In this document: in pieces, positions 1 to 5,706 of the stretch
How positions within the stretch are numbered: the first letter of the stretch is position 1
Layout of the letters: each line of letters starts with the position of its first letter
NCBI GenBank assembly: GCA_014380255.1
Contig: JACMKG010000288.1
Location: 1-12,392 of the forward strand
Direction: 5' to 3'
Origin: Prolixibacteraceae bacterium
Lineage (GTDB): Bacteria > Bacteroidota > Bacteroidia > Bacteroidales > Prolixibacteraceae
DNA length: 12,392 nucleotides
The notes under the pieces: generated by a model
What the model saw: only the letters and a program-made list of their open reading frames with translations
The model's database searches: none
Told to the model about the DNA's origin: nothing
Program-made: the position numbers and the translations under genes

Positions 1-15
1 AAAACAGGTACGACT

Positions 16-303
16 ATGCAAATTAAACAAGTAACTGGAAACGGAGGAGGCAGTTTTAAGGCCTTCGAAGGAAATAAAGAAGCCGGTATACTGGATTATA
101 CAATGGAAGGTCCAAAACGAATGGTTATTGAACATACGGAAGTATCGCCAGAATTTGAAGGAAAAGGTCTGGGCAAGAAATTGGTCATGGAAACAGTGGA
201 ATTTGCCAGGCAAAAGAATCTGAAAATCAAACCCGTGTGCTCGTATGCCCGCACGGTCTTTGACAGGACCGAAGAGATCAAAGATGTTCTTGACAATTCT
301 TAA
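16..303 (+). CDS. Small GNAT-fold N-acetyltransferase-like protein (YjdJ/NATD1 type)
   Basis: A 95-residue protein that matches the short, single-domain GNAT group (Acetyltransf_CG, NATD1/YjdJ-like). The acetyl-CoA pyrophosphate-binding loop is visible as EFEGKGLGKKLV at about residues 47-58 (the Q/RxxGxG/A-type motif). A following helix leads to the group's conserved 'KIKPVCSYART' stretch, where the family usually has a P-x-C-x-[FY] motif. Proteins of this size are complete members of the group, not fragments. The acceptor substrate is unknown, and small-molecule or protein acetylation cannot be told apart from sequence. The start is the first in-frame ATG, 15 bases into the window, so an upstream partner gene cannot be excluded. 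A palindromic repeat follows directly downstream. The family call is firm, the role is not. Confidence 0.85.
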   Translation: MQIKQVTGNGGGSFKAFEGNKEAGILDYTMEGPKRMVIEHTEVSPEFEGKGLGKKLVMETVEFARQKNLKIKPVCSYARTVFDRTEEIKDVLDNS

Positions 304-327
304 AATAAACCATTCATGCGGCCAGCT

Positions 328-514
328 AATTAACTCAAGTTGCTACTTACAAAAAATCGGTAACTTGAATAGAAAGAGTGAATTGCAAATTAGGGCGGCT
401 GGCAGCTGGCGGCTGGCAAGAAATGCTTCGATCATAGGCGGTATAAGATCCCCGAGGTTGGGTTTTGCCAGAGGCCAGAGGCCAGAAGCCTGCAGATAGC
501 AACTTGAGTTAATT
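328..514. repeat. Palindromic intergenic element with 18-bp terminal inverted repeats and 7-bp tandem arms
   Basis: Positions 328-345 and 497-514 are perfect 18-bp inverted copies (AATTAACTCAAGTTGCTA and its reverse complement). Just inside, the left arm holds GC-rich 7-bp units (GGCGGCT, GGCAGCT, GGCGGCT, GGCAAGA; 394-421). The right arm holds GCCAGAG, GCCAGAG, GCCAGAA, GCCTGCA (467-494), largely complementary in composition to the left arm. It fills most of the gap between the GNAT and YceI genes. An 84-codon open frame across it (245-499) is repeat-derived and has no protein-like character. The boundaries suggest a discrete unit of about 187 bp, possibly mobile or once mobile, but no second copy lies in the window. 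Confidence 0.7.
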
Positions 515-577
515 TATTAAGCTGCAACTTAGTACCTTATATTTTGTTTATAGATAACTATTAAAAAAAAACACCAA

Positions 578-1123
578 ATGGAAACAACATTGAAAAAAGT
601 AAAATGGGTATTAGACCCAGCGCACAGTGAGATTTTATTCCGGGTAAAACACCTGATGATTACCAACGTGAAAGGCGAGTTCCGCAAATTTGAAGCAGAA
701 GTGACCGTGGAGAACAATAATCTGAGTACCGTTACCGCCTGTGCCACAATTGATGCCACTTCGATTTACACCAACGACGACAGCCGTGATGTTCATTTAA
801 AGAGCGCTGATTTCTTTGATATTGAAAAATACAAGGAGATCTCTTTTGAAAGCACCTCCTTTCAAAAGGCCGGGGATGAAAAATATGAGATGAGGGGCAA
901 CCTCAACATCCGGAGCATCAGCAAGGAAGTAAAATTCGATGTTGAATACGGGGGAGTGAATATCGACCCGTGGGGAAATGAAAAGGCAGGTTTTTCAATG
1001 GAAGGTAAAATCAACCGTAAAGATTATGGACTGAACTGGAATGCTGCACTGGAGGCAGGCGGCTTTTTGGTAGGCGATGAAGTGAAGATAACGGCCGAGG
1101 TTCAGTTTGTAAAACAAGTCTGA
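578..1123 (+). CDS. YceI family protein
   Basis: A 181-residue protein recognised as YceI (PF04264), an extended eight-stranded, lipocalin-like beta barrel that binds isoprenoid or other hydrophobic ligands. The family signature opening is clear: W-x-L-D-P-A-H-S-x-I-x-F-x-V-K-H near residues 11-26. It is followed by VKGEFRKFEAEVTVE, by the D-R-H-L-like segment 'SRDVHLKSADFFDIEKY', and by the closing 'FSMEGKINRKDYGLNWNAALEAGGFLVGDEVKI' type region. The length is typical. No signal peptide is visible, so it is predicted to be cytoplasmic, unlike the periplasmic E. coli YceI. The start follows an A-rich tract, as is common for Bacteroidota leaders. It is the first of two same-strand genes, 91 bp before the dioxygenase. 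The ligand is not predictable. Confidence 0.93.
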   Translation: METTLKKVKWVLDPAHSEILFRVKHLMITNVKGEFRKFEAEVTVENNNLSTVTACATIDATSIYTNDDSRDVHLKSADFFDIEKYKEISFESTSFQKAGDEKYEMRGNLNIRSISKEVKFDVEYGGVNIDPWGNEKAGFSMEGKINRKDYGLNWNAALEAGGFLVGDEVKITAEVQFVKQV

Positions 1124-1137
1124 GGCCTTCAACCAAT

Positions 1138-1176
1138 GGCCTTAAGGACTTTAAAGACTTTAAGGTCCTTAAGGCC
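1138..1176. repeat. Stem-loop with 9-bp tandem periodicity
   Basis: GGCCTTAAGGAC (1138-1149) pairs perfectly with GTCCTTAAGGCC (1165-1176), leaving a 15-nt loop. The sequence between and through the arms is built from 9-bp near-repeats (TAAGGACTT, TAAAGACTT, TAAGGTCCT, TAAGGCCAA). It sits 14 bp after the YceI stop codon. It could slow or terminate transcription, but there is no U-tract, so an intrinsic terminator call would be weak. Confidence 0.6.
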
Positions 1177-1214
1177 AATGGCTGATCAGAAATTATTAAT
1201 GAAAGAATAAGGCT

Positions 1215-2048
1215 ATGAAAGTAAATGATCTAAATAAAATGGCCACTTCGTTTAACAGCACAGCGCCGATGCCTGTGCTGTTCATCGGCCATGGAAGCCC
1301 GATGAATGCCATCGTGGAAAATGAATTAGTAAACACCTGGCGAGAGCTTGGAAAGAGTTTGCCAAGGCCCAATGCCATTTTGGTTATTTCGGCCCACTGG
1401 GAAACCCGGGGGACGATGGTCACGGCCATGGAAAAGCCTTCCACCATCCATGATTTCGGGGGATTTCCCAAGGCTTTGTTTGAAGTGCAGTATCCTGCCC
1501 CTGGAAGCCCTGAACTGGCCCTGGAGGTCCAGCAAACGGTAAAAAAAGCCCTGGTGGGCCTTGACGATAAATGGGGGCTTGACCACGGGGCCTGGAGTGT
1601 GGTCAACAGGCTGTACCCAAATGCCGATATCCCTGTTATCCAGATGAGCCTTGACTACTATCAGACGCCGCAATATCACTACGAGCTGGCCAAAGAGCTT
1701 GCTTTTTTGCGCCACAAAGGGGTGTTGATTATCGGCAGTGGCAACATGGTGCACAACCTCAGGATGGTAGCCTGGGACAGGCTTAACGACCCTGAATACG
1801 GATATGACTGGGCCCTGGAAGCCAACGAGCAGATGAAAAGCTTTATTTTGAACAACGATCATCAGCAGATGATCAATTACGGTAACCGGGGAAGAGCCTT
1901 TGATTTGGCCATTCCTTCACCCGAGCATTTTATCCCTTCACTCTACGCCCTGGCTTTGAAAGAAGAAAATGAGAAGATCACCCTTTTCAACGACAAGGCC
2001 ATAGGAGGTTCGCTGACCATGACTTCCTTCAAGATTGAAAGCGCATGA
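1215..2048 (+). CDS. ygiD: 4,5-DOPA-extradiol-type dioxygenase (YgiD/LigB superfamily)
   Basis: A 277-residue member of the class III extradiol ring-cleaving dioxygenases (LigB fold, DODA/YgiD branch). The metal and active-site histidines expected for the branch are present: H26 in FIGHGSPMN, H61 in ISAHWE, H124 in DHGAW, H180 in GSGNMVHNLR and H238 in PSPEHF. The family normally uses a mononuclear Fe or Zn site to open catechol rings; bacterial YgiD acts on L-DOPA in vitro, while its physiological substrate is uncertain. The length is usual. An alternative start at the internal ATG, codon 9 (1239), is plausible, because the family's conserved part begins only near residue 18. The gene runs convergent to the LTD lipoprotein gene, with a perfect palindrome at the junction. 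The true substrate cannot be inferred from the neighbours. Confidence 0.9.
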   Translation: MKVNDLNKMATSFNSTAPMPVLFIGHGSPMNAIVENELVNTWRELGKSLPRPNAILVISAHWETRGTMVTAMEKPSTIHDFGGFPKALFEVQYPAPGSPELALEVQQTVKKALVGLDDKWGLDHGAWSVVNRLYPNADIPVIQMSLDYYQTPQYHYELAKELAFLRHKGVLIIGSGNMVHNLRMVAWDRLNDPEYGYDWALEANEQMKSFILNNDHQQMINYGNRGRAFDLAIPSPEHFIPSLYALALKEENEKITLFNDKAIGGSLTMTSFKIESA

Positions 2049-2081
2049 TCAGTGAAAAAGCCCTATATAATATTCAGTGAA

Positions 2082-2099
2082 AAATAGTTTAAACTATTT
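2082..2099. terminator. Perfect 18-bp AT-rich palindrome between convergent genes (possible bidirectional terminator)
   Basis: AAATAGTTTAAACTATTT is a perfect palindrome spanning the end of the convergent gap, and it includes the TAG stop codon (2094-2096) of the minus-strand lipoprotein gene. It has no natural loop, so an RNA hairpin would be short and weak. It could also be a symmetric protein-binding site. A terminator role is only inferred from position. Confidence 0.3.
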
Positions 2100-2612
2100 G
2101 TTTTCAGCTTCGAAGGTCGGATCAGACCATTTGAAAGTACCGGTTCCGTTGGGTACTCTTGACCAGGATTTCTGAAGCTCGGTGGCGGGGTATTTAACCT
2201 CTTCGATCACATTCATCTCGGGTGTGATCAGCAATACGGTTTCACCCAAAGCCGAAAGTTTGTAGTTGGTATGCAATCCTACCTGGGTGGTTGAATCACC
2301 GTCAGCCCAGACAATCAGGTAACCATTTTTGGCCAGTTTGGTGCCCTCAGGAAACTTCCACTTGGTCAGTTGCTTTTTGCTGTCGGTAAGGTAATAACCT
2401 GAAAGATCAACCTCTTCGTTTGCAAGATTATACAACTCGATCCAATCGTCGAACTGCCCGTCCTGATCAGATCCAAATTCAGTGTTCTTCGGCATTAATT
2501 CATTGATGACAATGCTTTTATCAAGGTTGATTTCAGGGTCTTCCCCTTCATCATCACAGTTGACCATGGCAACGGCCAGAAGAACAATGAGTGCCCATCG
2601 GAATTGTTTCAT
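2094..2612 (-). CDS. Lipoprotein with lamin-tail domain (LTD)
   Basis: A 172-residue predicted lipoprotein. It has a short basic N-terminus, a hydrophobic stretch (residues 5-17) and a cysteine at position 19 (AMVNC). This is followed by D-D-E-G-E-D, the acidic kind of lipoprotein export signal that in Bacteroidota favours surface display. From about residue 34 the sequence shows the LTD (PF00932) pattern: IVINELMPKN, then DWIELYNLANEEVDLSGYYLTD, then WKFPEGTKLAKNGYLIVWADGD, closing with a beta-rich region. LTD domains are immunoglobulin-like modules found on many bacterial secreted proteins and nucleases. Here the domain stands alone without a catalytic partner, so a binding or structural role is inferred. 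The asparagine before the cysteine is slightly off the classical lipobox. It lies 62 bp downstream of trpS on the same strand. Confidence 0.85.
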   Translation of the reverse strand: MKQFRWALIVLLAVAMVNCDDEGEDPEINLDKSIVINELMPKNTEFGSDQDGQFDDWIELYNLANEEVDLSGYYLTDSKKQLTKWKFPEGTKLAKNGYLIVWADGDSTTQVGLHTNYKLSALGETVLLITPEMNVIEEVKYPATELQKSWSRVPNGTGTFKWSDPTFEAENK

Positions 2613-2674
2613 TTGGTAATTATTTAATTGTTATTGTTTGATATCTAATATACCAAATAAAAACCATTAAAAGA

Positions 2675-3676
2675 TTAATATAGTTTACGAAAACCTATTA
2701 TTTCTTTTACTTCTTTTAAAGTGGCCTGTGCTGATTCGCGTGCTTTCTCAGCGCCTCTTTTGGCAACCTGTCCAAGGTAAGCTTCATCTTTAAGTATTTC
2801 AAGTATACGCTCGCGGATGGGAGTTGTAAAGCCCACGATGTCTTCAGCCAGCTGCTTTTTTAGATCACCGTAACGGATCTCGCAGTTGTTGTAAGCGGTA
2901 TTGAAATGATCGACCACATCAGGAGTGGAAACAATTTTAAGCAAGGTAAACAGGTTTTCAACCGCTTCCGTTTTCGGGCTGTTAGGCTGCGTTGGACCAG
3001 CATCGGTTACCGCGCGCATTACTTTCTTGCGGATATCCTTTGGATCTTCATAGAGGAAAATCCCGTTTCCTTCCGACTTACCCATCTTGCCTGAGCCATC
3101 GAGGCCGGGAACTTTAATCATGTCTCCCCCGTCGAAGGTAAAAGGCTGGGGAAGAGGGAACAGCTCGTGGTCATACATTCGGTTGAAGCGACCGGCAAAC
3201 TTGCGTGCCATTTCAAGGTTCTGCTCCTGATCTTTACCGACAGGTACAAATTTGGCCTTGTGAATGATAATGTCGGCAGCCATCAGAACCGGGTAGGTTA
3301 AAAGCCCTGCATTGACATTTTCTGGATTCGAACGGGCCTTGTCCTTGAACGAAGTGGTGCGTTCCAGCTCACCCAGGTAAGCATTCATGTTCAGAAACGT
3401 ATACAGCTCGAGCACCTCGGTCACATCGCTCTGGATGAAGATGGTAGCCAGCTCAGGGTCAATGCCGCAGGCCAGGTATTCGGCCAGCACCTGTTTCACC
3501 CCTGCCTGCAGGTTTCCCGGGGTAGGATGGGTGGTTAGCGAATGAATATCGGCGATGAAGAAATAGCAGTTATAATCCTGCTGCATCTTTAAAAAACTGC
3601 GTACGGCCCCAAAATAGTTTCCCAGGTGCAGATTTCCCGTGGGCCTGATTCCACTGACAACAATTTGCTTGTTCAT
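2675..3676 (-). CDS. trpS: Tryptophanyl-tRNA synthetase
   Basis: A 333-residue class Ic aminoacyl-tRNA synthetase that charges tRNA-Trp with tryptophan using ATP, a cytoplasmic housekeeping step. The HIGH motif appears as HLGN (residues 17-20) within GIRPTGNLHLGNYFGA, and the KMSKS motif as KMGKS (197-201). The TrpRS-typical VGKDQEQNLE (146-155) and AYLGELERTTSFKDKA (99-114) segments are present. The length matches standard bacterial TrpRS. The start is supported by a good Bacteroidota promoter 29 bp upstream. There is no leader-peptide or T-box-like structure in its short 5' leader, so tryptophan control seen elsewhere in the window (5390-5580) does not appear to extend to this gene. The downstream lipoprotein may be co-transcribed. 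Confidence 0.97.
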   Translation of the reverse strand: MNKQIVVSGIRPTGNLHLGNYFGAVRSFLKMQQDYNCYFFIADIHSLTTHPTPGNLQAGVKQVLAEYLACGIDPELATIFIQSDVTEVLELYTFLNMNAYLGELERTTSFKDKARSNPENVNAGLLTYPVLMAADIIIHKAKFVPVGKDQEQNLEMARKFAGRFNRMYDHELFPLPQPFTFDGGDMIKVPGLDGSGKMGKSEGNGIFLYEDPKDIRKKVMRAVTDAGPTQPNSPKTEAVENLFTLLKIVSTPDVVDHFNTAYNNCEIRYGDLKKQLAEDIVGFTTPIRERILEILKDEAYLGQVAKRGAEKARESAQATLKEVKEIIGFRKLY

Positions 3677-3704
3677 GATGTGCTTTCTAATTCAATATGG
3701 GAGG

Positions 3705-3734
3705 CAAAAATACATTAACTATTTTCAATTCAAA
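3705..3734 (-). promoter_or_regulatory. Bacteroidota-type promoter for trpS
   Basis: Read on the minus strand, TTTG (3734-3731) is followed by 18 bp and then TATTTTTG (3712-3705), an exact match to the Bacteroidota -7 consensus TAnnTTTG with its -33 TTTG partner. The predicted transcription start lies near 3698, giving a leader of about 20 nt before the trpS ATG at 3676. The element is in the 69-bp gap after the truncated hicB-like gene, so trpS should be transcribed independently of it. Confidence 0.6.
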
Positions 3735-3745
3735 AGAAGAACGGA

Positions 3746-3931
3746 TTATTCTCTGGAATCCGCAAGGTGAAGATCGACCATCAATTGAAACCCTTCTTCC
3801 AGATCTTTCAGAGTTTGCCCTTCGAAAGTAACCAAATCAGTAATCCCTTCAATCTTTCCAAAAAAGACATTATCCACAGCAGAGAATTGGACTGATCCAA
3901 TAAAACCTTTGTATGTAAGTTGTTCTTTCAT
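3746..3931 (-). pseudogene. Truncated HicB-like antitoxin, no toxin partner
   Basis: A 61-residue open frame with the HicB N-terminal fold: YKGFIGSVQFSAVDNVFFGKIEGITDLVTFEGQTLKDLEEGF, closely matching the standard HicB pattern (xYKGYxGSVEYSAEDxVFxGKIxGIxDLVxFEG). Full-length proteins of this type are roughly 110 residues and carry a C-terminal ribbon-helix-helix DNA-binding domain (the F-N-V-R-I-S-P-E-L-H region). Here the frame stops soon after the partially degenerate RNase-H-like domain, and no other frame in the 69 bp before trpS restores the missing half. No HicA (dsRBD-like, around 60 residues with a catalytic His) is found on either side. It is most likely a decayed or orphan remnant. 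A functional short HicB-fold protein remains possible because the frame itself is intact. Confidence 0.75.
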
Positions 3932-4259
3932 TACTACTTTATTTTTCTACAATTTCTATTCCAATACATTTGTGGAATTTCCAATTTATATGGTGCACTC
4001 CGTATTTAAAATCAACAGATGAAAGCCACTGATAATGGAATTAAGAAATTTGCACAGATTGAGATGCACAAGGATAGGAAAAATAATCCAAATCAATGCG
4101 AAGATGAGAAATGGGTTAGCTTCTAGGTCACATGGTATAGTTGTGAGGAAAGTGTTTTCGAATCAATATCCAATTAAATTATTTTGAAAAAATCTTACTT
4201 TTTTTTATTTGAATCTTAGTAACTTAGATCAATCTCTCCATCCAAATTTTATTGGTCTT
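3932..4259. other. Gap of about 330 bp with no convincing gene
   Basis: It separates the hicB-like remnant from the transposase. Two short overlapping plus-strand frames start at 4020 and 4035 and end near 4185; neither encodes anything I recognise. A TTG at 4209 is in frame with the transposase but is unlikely to be its start. No HicA remnant, tRNA or clear palindrome was found. A T-rich tract (about 4198-4210) precedes the transposase. Confidence 0.5.
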
Positions 4260-4703
4260 ATGAAAATCGAATACAATAACCTGTATACCCATTTTGTATT
4301 AACCACCCTTGATCGCAAACCAATCATCCCCGAAGAACACCGAAACCGGATTGAAAAATATATAACAGGTATTGTTGCCCATCATGGTTCAAAGCTATAT
4401 GCCATTTATGCCAACCCCGAGCACGTCCATCTCTTGATATCACGAGGGCCCTCCTTTTCAGAAGAAAAACTGCTATCCCTTATTGCCAAAGGCTCAGAAG
4501 AATTTATCAATGAAAACCATCTCGTAAAGGGCCCATTTAAATGGCAGCAATCCGCATCGGCTTTTTCCATATCAAAATCACATATCGACCGAATATGCCA
4601 TTATATACTCAATCAACCCAAACATCATCAAAAGGAAAGCTGTCAGGAAGAATACGAGCGATATTTAAAACATTATCAGCAGCAAACCAAAAAATCCCTT
4701 TAA
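4260..4703 (+). CDS. IS200/IS605-type HUH transposase (Y1, REP-associated-like)
   Basis: A 147-residue single-domain Y1 transposase (PF01797). The HUH metal-binding motif is HVH (residues 55-57) in NPEHVHLLI. The probable nucleophilic tyrosine is Y115 in HYILNQPKHHQ, the same context as in Bacteroidota IS200-like proteins. The neighbouring FKWQQSASAFSISKS stretch matches the conserved FxWQxGYGAFSxSxS region. These enzymes cut and rejoin single-stranded DNA at hairpin-marked ends. I chose the ATG at 4260; the frame extends upstream to a TTG at 4209, but those 17 residues are not family-like. No TnpB accompanies it. No complete IS ends are visible, but REP-like palindromes begin 84 bp downstream, which favours a domesticated RAYT-like role. 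The frame is intact and all catalytic residues are present. Confidence 0.85.
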   Translation: MKIEYNNLYTHFVLTTLDRKPIIPEEHRNRIEKYITGIVAHHGSKLYAIYANPEHVHLLISRGPSFSEEKLLSLIAKGSEEFINENHLVKGPFKWQQSASAFSISKSHIDRICHYILNQPKHHQKESCQEEYERYLKHYQQQTKKSL

Positions 4704-4804
4704 GAATATCTAAATCATAGAAACACCATGATTTCGTATTTATAAATGCCCGGTGAACAGACCATAGTATCCCTTTCAATAGCAAACCCTTATCCTTTGC
4801 CATT

Positions 4805-4928
4805 CCCTTAGTAGCAAGAATATTACAACACGAAAACCTCCCTTATTTCCCTTATTTTAAAACCCATTTGGTTTTGAGAAGGGTGATAAGGGTGGTGGCA
4901 GATGTGGACATGCTCCTGCTACTAAGGG
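4805..4928. repeat. Long imperfect hairpin, about 124 bp
   Basis: CCCTTAGTAGCA (4805-4816) pairs perfectly with TGCTACTAAGGG (4917-4928). A second stem, CCCTTATTTCCC (4840-4851) with GGGTGATAAGGG (4881-4892), is 10/12 complementary. The tip is AAAACC (4859-4864) with GGTTTT (4870-4875) around a 5-nt loop. The nested stems make a single structure over the whole interval. A right-truncated relative starts at 5228 and carries the cleaner form CCCTTATCACCC. Confidence 0.75.
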
Positions 4929-5078
4929 TAATTAATTTATAAGGGATTAAGAAACAGGCAGATGTGCTTTGAGATGATAAGGTTTGTAAAATGCCCCAGG
5001 ATCTATAGTCGGATGTTTTATCAATCGAATTTATCGTAAACCTCAATAGAAAATCCTTATTTTTTTGCCATTCCCTTA
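4926..5078. repeat. Tandem unit copy 1
   Basis: First of two adjacent copies, about 90% identical by eye over about 152 bp, with a period of 156 bp. Both copies begin GGGTAATTAATTTATAAGGG and end TTGCCATTCCCTTA. Differences cluster around 4990-5025. No credible protein is encoded on either strand. Confidence 0.8.
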
Positions 5079-5081
5079 GGA

Positions 5082-5233
5082 GGGTAATTAATTTATAAGG
5101 GTTTAAGAAACAGGCAGATGTGCTTTGAGATGATAAGGTTTGTTAAATGCCCACGGATCAATAACCGATTGTTTTATCAATCGAATTTATCGTAAACCTT
5201 AATAGAAAACCCTTATCCTTTGCCATTCCCTTA
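5082..5233. repeat. Tandem unit copy 2, itself a nested palindrome
   Basis: Second copy of the duplicated unit. Its internal symmetry is better preserved than in copy 1. ATAAGGGTTT (5095-5104) pairs with AAACCCTTAT (5207-5216). TAAGGTTT (5134-5141) pairs with AAACCTTA (5194-5201). CGATTG (5166-5171) pairs with CAATCG (5178-5183) around a 6-nt loop. Three nested perfect stems in a non-coding unit support a selected single-strand structure. Confidence 0.75.
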
Positions 5234-5389
5234 GTAGCAAAAACAACACACCCGCACCACTCCCTTATCACCCTTATTATTATCCATTTATTTTGAACAG
5301 CTGGGAAAGGTTATCACTATAAATCGCCTTCCCATTACCCAATTGCAAGCAAAAATTCATAAAAACTATTAAATTATCACTTATACCCC

Positions 5390-5419
5390 TTGAATACTTA
5401 AAATAGATTAGTAGTTTTA
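5390..5419 (+). promoter_or_regulatory. Bacteroidota-type promoter for the trp leader
   Basis: TTG (5390-5392) is followed by 19 bp and TAGTTTTA (5412-5419), which is seven of eight bases of TAnnTTTG. The predicted start near 5425 leaves about 12 nt before the leader peptide ATG at 5438. The spacing is as expected and the position is right for an attenuator transcript. Confidence 0.5.
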
Positions 5420-5437
5420 CCCCACAAATTTGATGAT

Positions 5438-5500
5438 ATGAATACAATTCTTGCTTTTGGTAATTGGTATTGGTGGCGCTCCTGCGAATGTCACCCGTAA
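5438..5500 (+). CDS. trpL: trp leader peptide (attenuator sensor)
   Basis: A 20-codon open frame, MNTILAFGNWYWWRSCECHP then TAA. Three of four consecutive codons at 5465-5476 are TGG (Trp-Tyr-Trp-Trp), a striking enrichment for a residue normally near 1%. Its stop codon (5498-5500) lies inside the 5' strand of the predicted antiterminator, and a strong intrinsic terminator follows 35 nt later. The downstream gene is a tryptophan synthase beta chain. This is the standard arrangement for translation-coupled attenuation: the peptide has no function of its own, and ribosome position on the Trp codons reports charged tRNA-Trp. It was too short for ordinary gene finding. Sequence similarity to proteobacterial TrpL is limited to the Trp run. 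Confidence 0.85.
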   Translation: MNTILAFGNWYWWRSCECHP

Positions 5501-5534
5501 ACAATTATGCCTGAAGCATAAGAAATCATAACTC

Positions 5535-5578
5535 AAAAAGAGGGATATATTGTTTACGCAGTATATCCCTCTTTTTTT
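5535..5578 (+). terminator. Intrinsic terminator of the trp attenuator
   Basis: AGAGGGATATA (5539-5549) pairs perfectly with TATATCCCTCT (5562-5572), 11 bp, extended by four A-U pairs from the flanking A- and T-tracts, and runs into a T7-8 tract. The 12-nt loop carries the antiterminator target. It lies 129 nt upstream of the trpB-like start codon, so termination here would silence the gene. Confidence 0.93.
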
Positions 5579-5582
5579 TATA

Positions 5583-5696
5583 AAGGCAAAAGGAAAAAAG
5601 GAAAAAGGAAAAAGAAAGTGATTCAGTTGCATTAGGCATACCTTTAACATTAACCATTTATCCTTCAACATTTAACATTAAACTTTAAACTTTAAA
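5583..5696. repeat. Two blocks of 7-bp tandem repeats in the trpB leader
   Basis: Between the attenuator terminator and the trpB start lie a purine-rich block of GGAAAAA-like heptamers (about 5583-5617) and then eight consecutive degenerate heptamers at 5641-5696. The latter units are CCTTTAA, CATTAAC, CATTTAT, CCTTCAA, CATTTAA, CATTAAA, CTTTAAA, CTTTAAA. No inverted partner is seen here, unlike the other 7-bp elements. They would be transcribed as an unstructured 5' UTR. Confidence 0.6.
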
Positions 5697-5706
5697 TAAC
5701 ATCACA

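Larger units (their letters stand above)
4787..5290. repeat. REP-like palindrome cluster downstream of the transposase
   Basis: This gene-free stretch is built from a few modules. Module A (CCCTTATCCTTTGCCATTCCCTTA) occurs at 4787-4810, in a diverged form at 5055-5078, and at 5210-5233. It is followed by GTAG (4811-4814), GGAG (5079-5082) and GTAG (5234-5237) respectively. After the first A comes a long hairpin (4805-4928). After the third A comes only the left arm of that hairpin (5228 to about 5280). Between them lie two tandem copies of a unit of about 155 bp. GTAG and GGAG are the tetranucleotides seen at the base of REP hairpins used by RAYT enzymes; here that link is an inference. Confidence 0.75.
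5425..5580 (+). promoter_or_regulatory. Tryptophan transcription attenuator (leader RNA)
   Basis: Three competing pairings are visible. (1) GGTGGC (5472-5477, the Trp codons) with GTCACC (5490-5495), six pairs including one G-U. (2) An antiterminator: CGTAAACAAT (5496-5505) is perfectly complementary to ATTGTTTACG (5549-5558), the end of the terminator 5' arm and most of its loop. (3) The terminator at 5535-5578. A small hairpin TTATGC/GCATAA (5505-5510/5516-5521) lies between. A ribosome stalled at the Trp codons would leave 5496-5505 free to pair and block the terminator. A ribosome at the stop codon would cover 5496-5505 and let it form. A trp-associated leader motif (Bacteroid-trp) is, to my recollection, described for this phylum, so this is probably a member. 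Confidence 0.85.

Noticed and set aside
245..499. 84-codon plus-strand open frame overlapping the GNAT gene end
   Set aside because: Most of it is translation of the GC-rich heptamer repeats in the 328-514 palindrome; no protein-like features or start context.
1138..1176. Stem-loop after the YceI gene as an intrinsic terminator
   Set aside because: The stem is strong but no T-tract follows; kept as a repeat, not called a terminator.
1326..1862. 178-codon frame antisense to the dioxygenase, and a similar 160-codon frame antisense to trpB (6394-6876)
   Set aside because: Both lie entirely within firmly identified genes on the other strand and show no family signal.
3677..3704. T-box or attenuator in front of trpS
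   Set aside because: The predicted leader is only about 20 nt, too short for such a structure, and has no Trp-rich leader frame.
4020..4185. Two short overlapping frames before the transposase
   Set aside because: No similarity to any family I know, no start context, and they overlap each other in different frames; not enough to call a gene.
4209..4259. Upstream TTG start for the transposase
   Set aside because: The 17 extra residues do not resemble the family N-terminus, and the ATG at 4260 places the conserved core about seven residues in, as is usual.
4926..5233. Possible CRISPR-like or direct-repeat array
   Set aside because: Only two units of about 155 bp, no short repeats with unique spacers and no cas genes; better explained as a tandem duplication of a palindromic unit.
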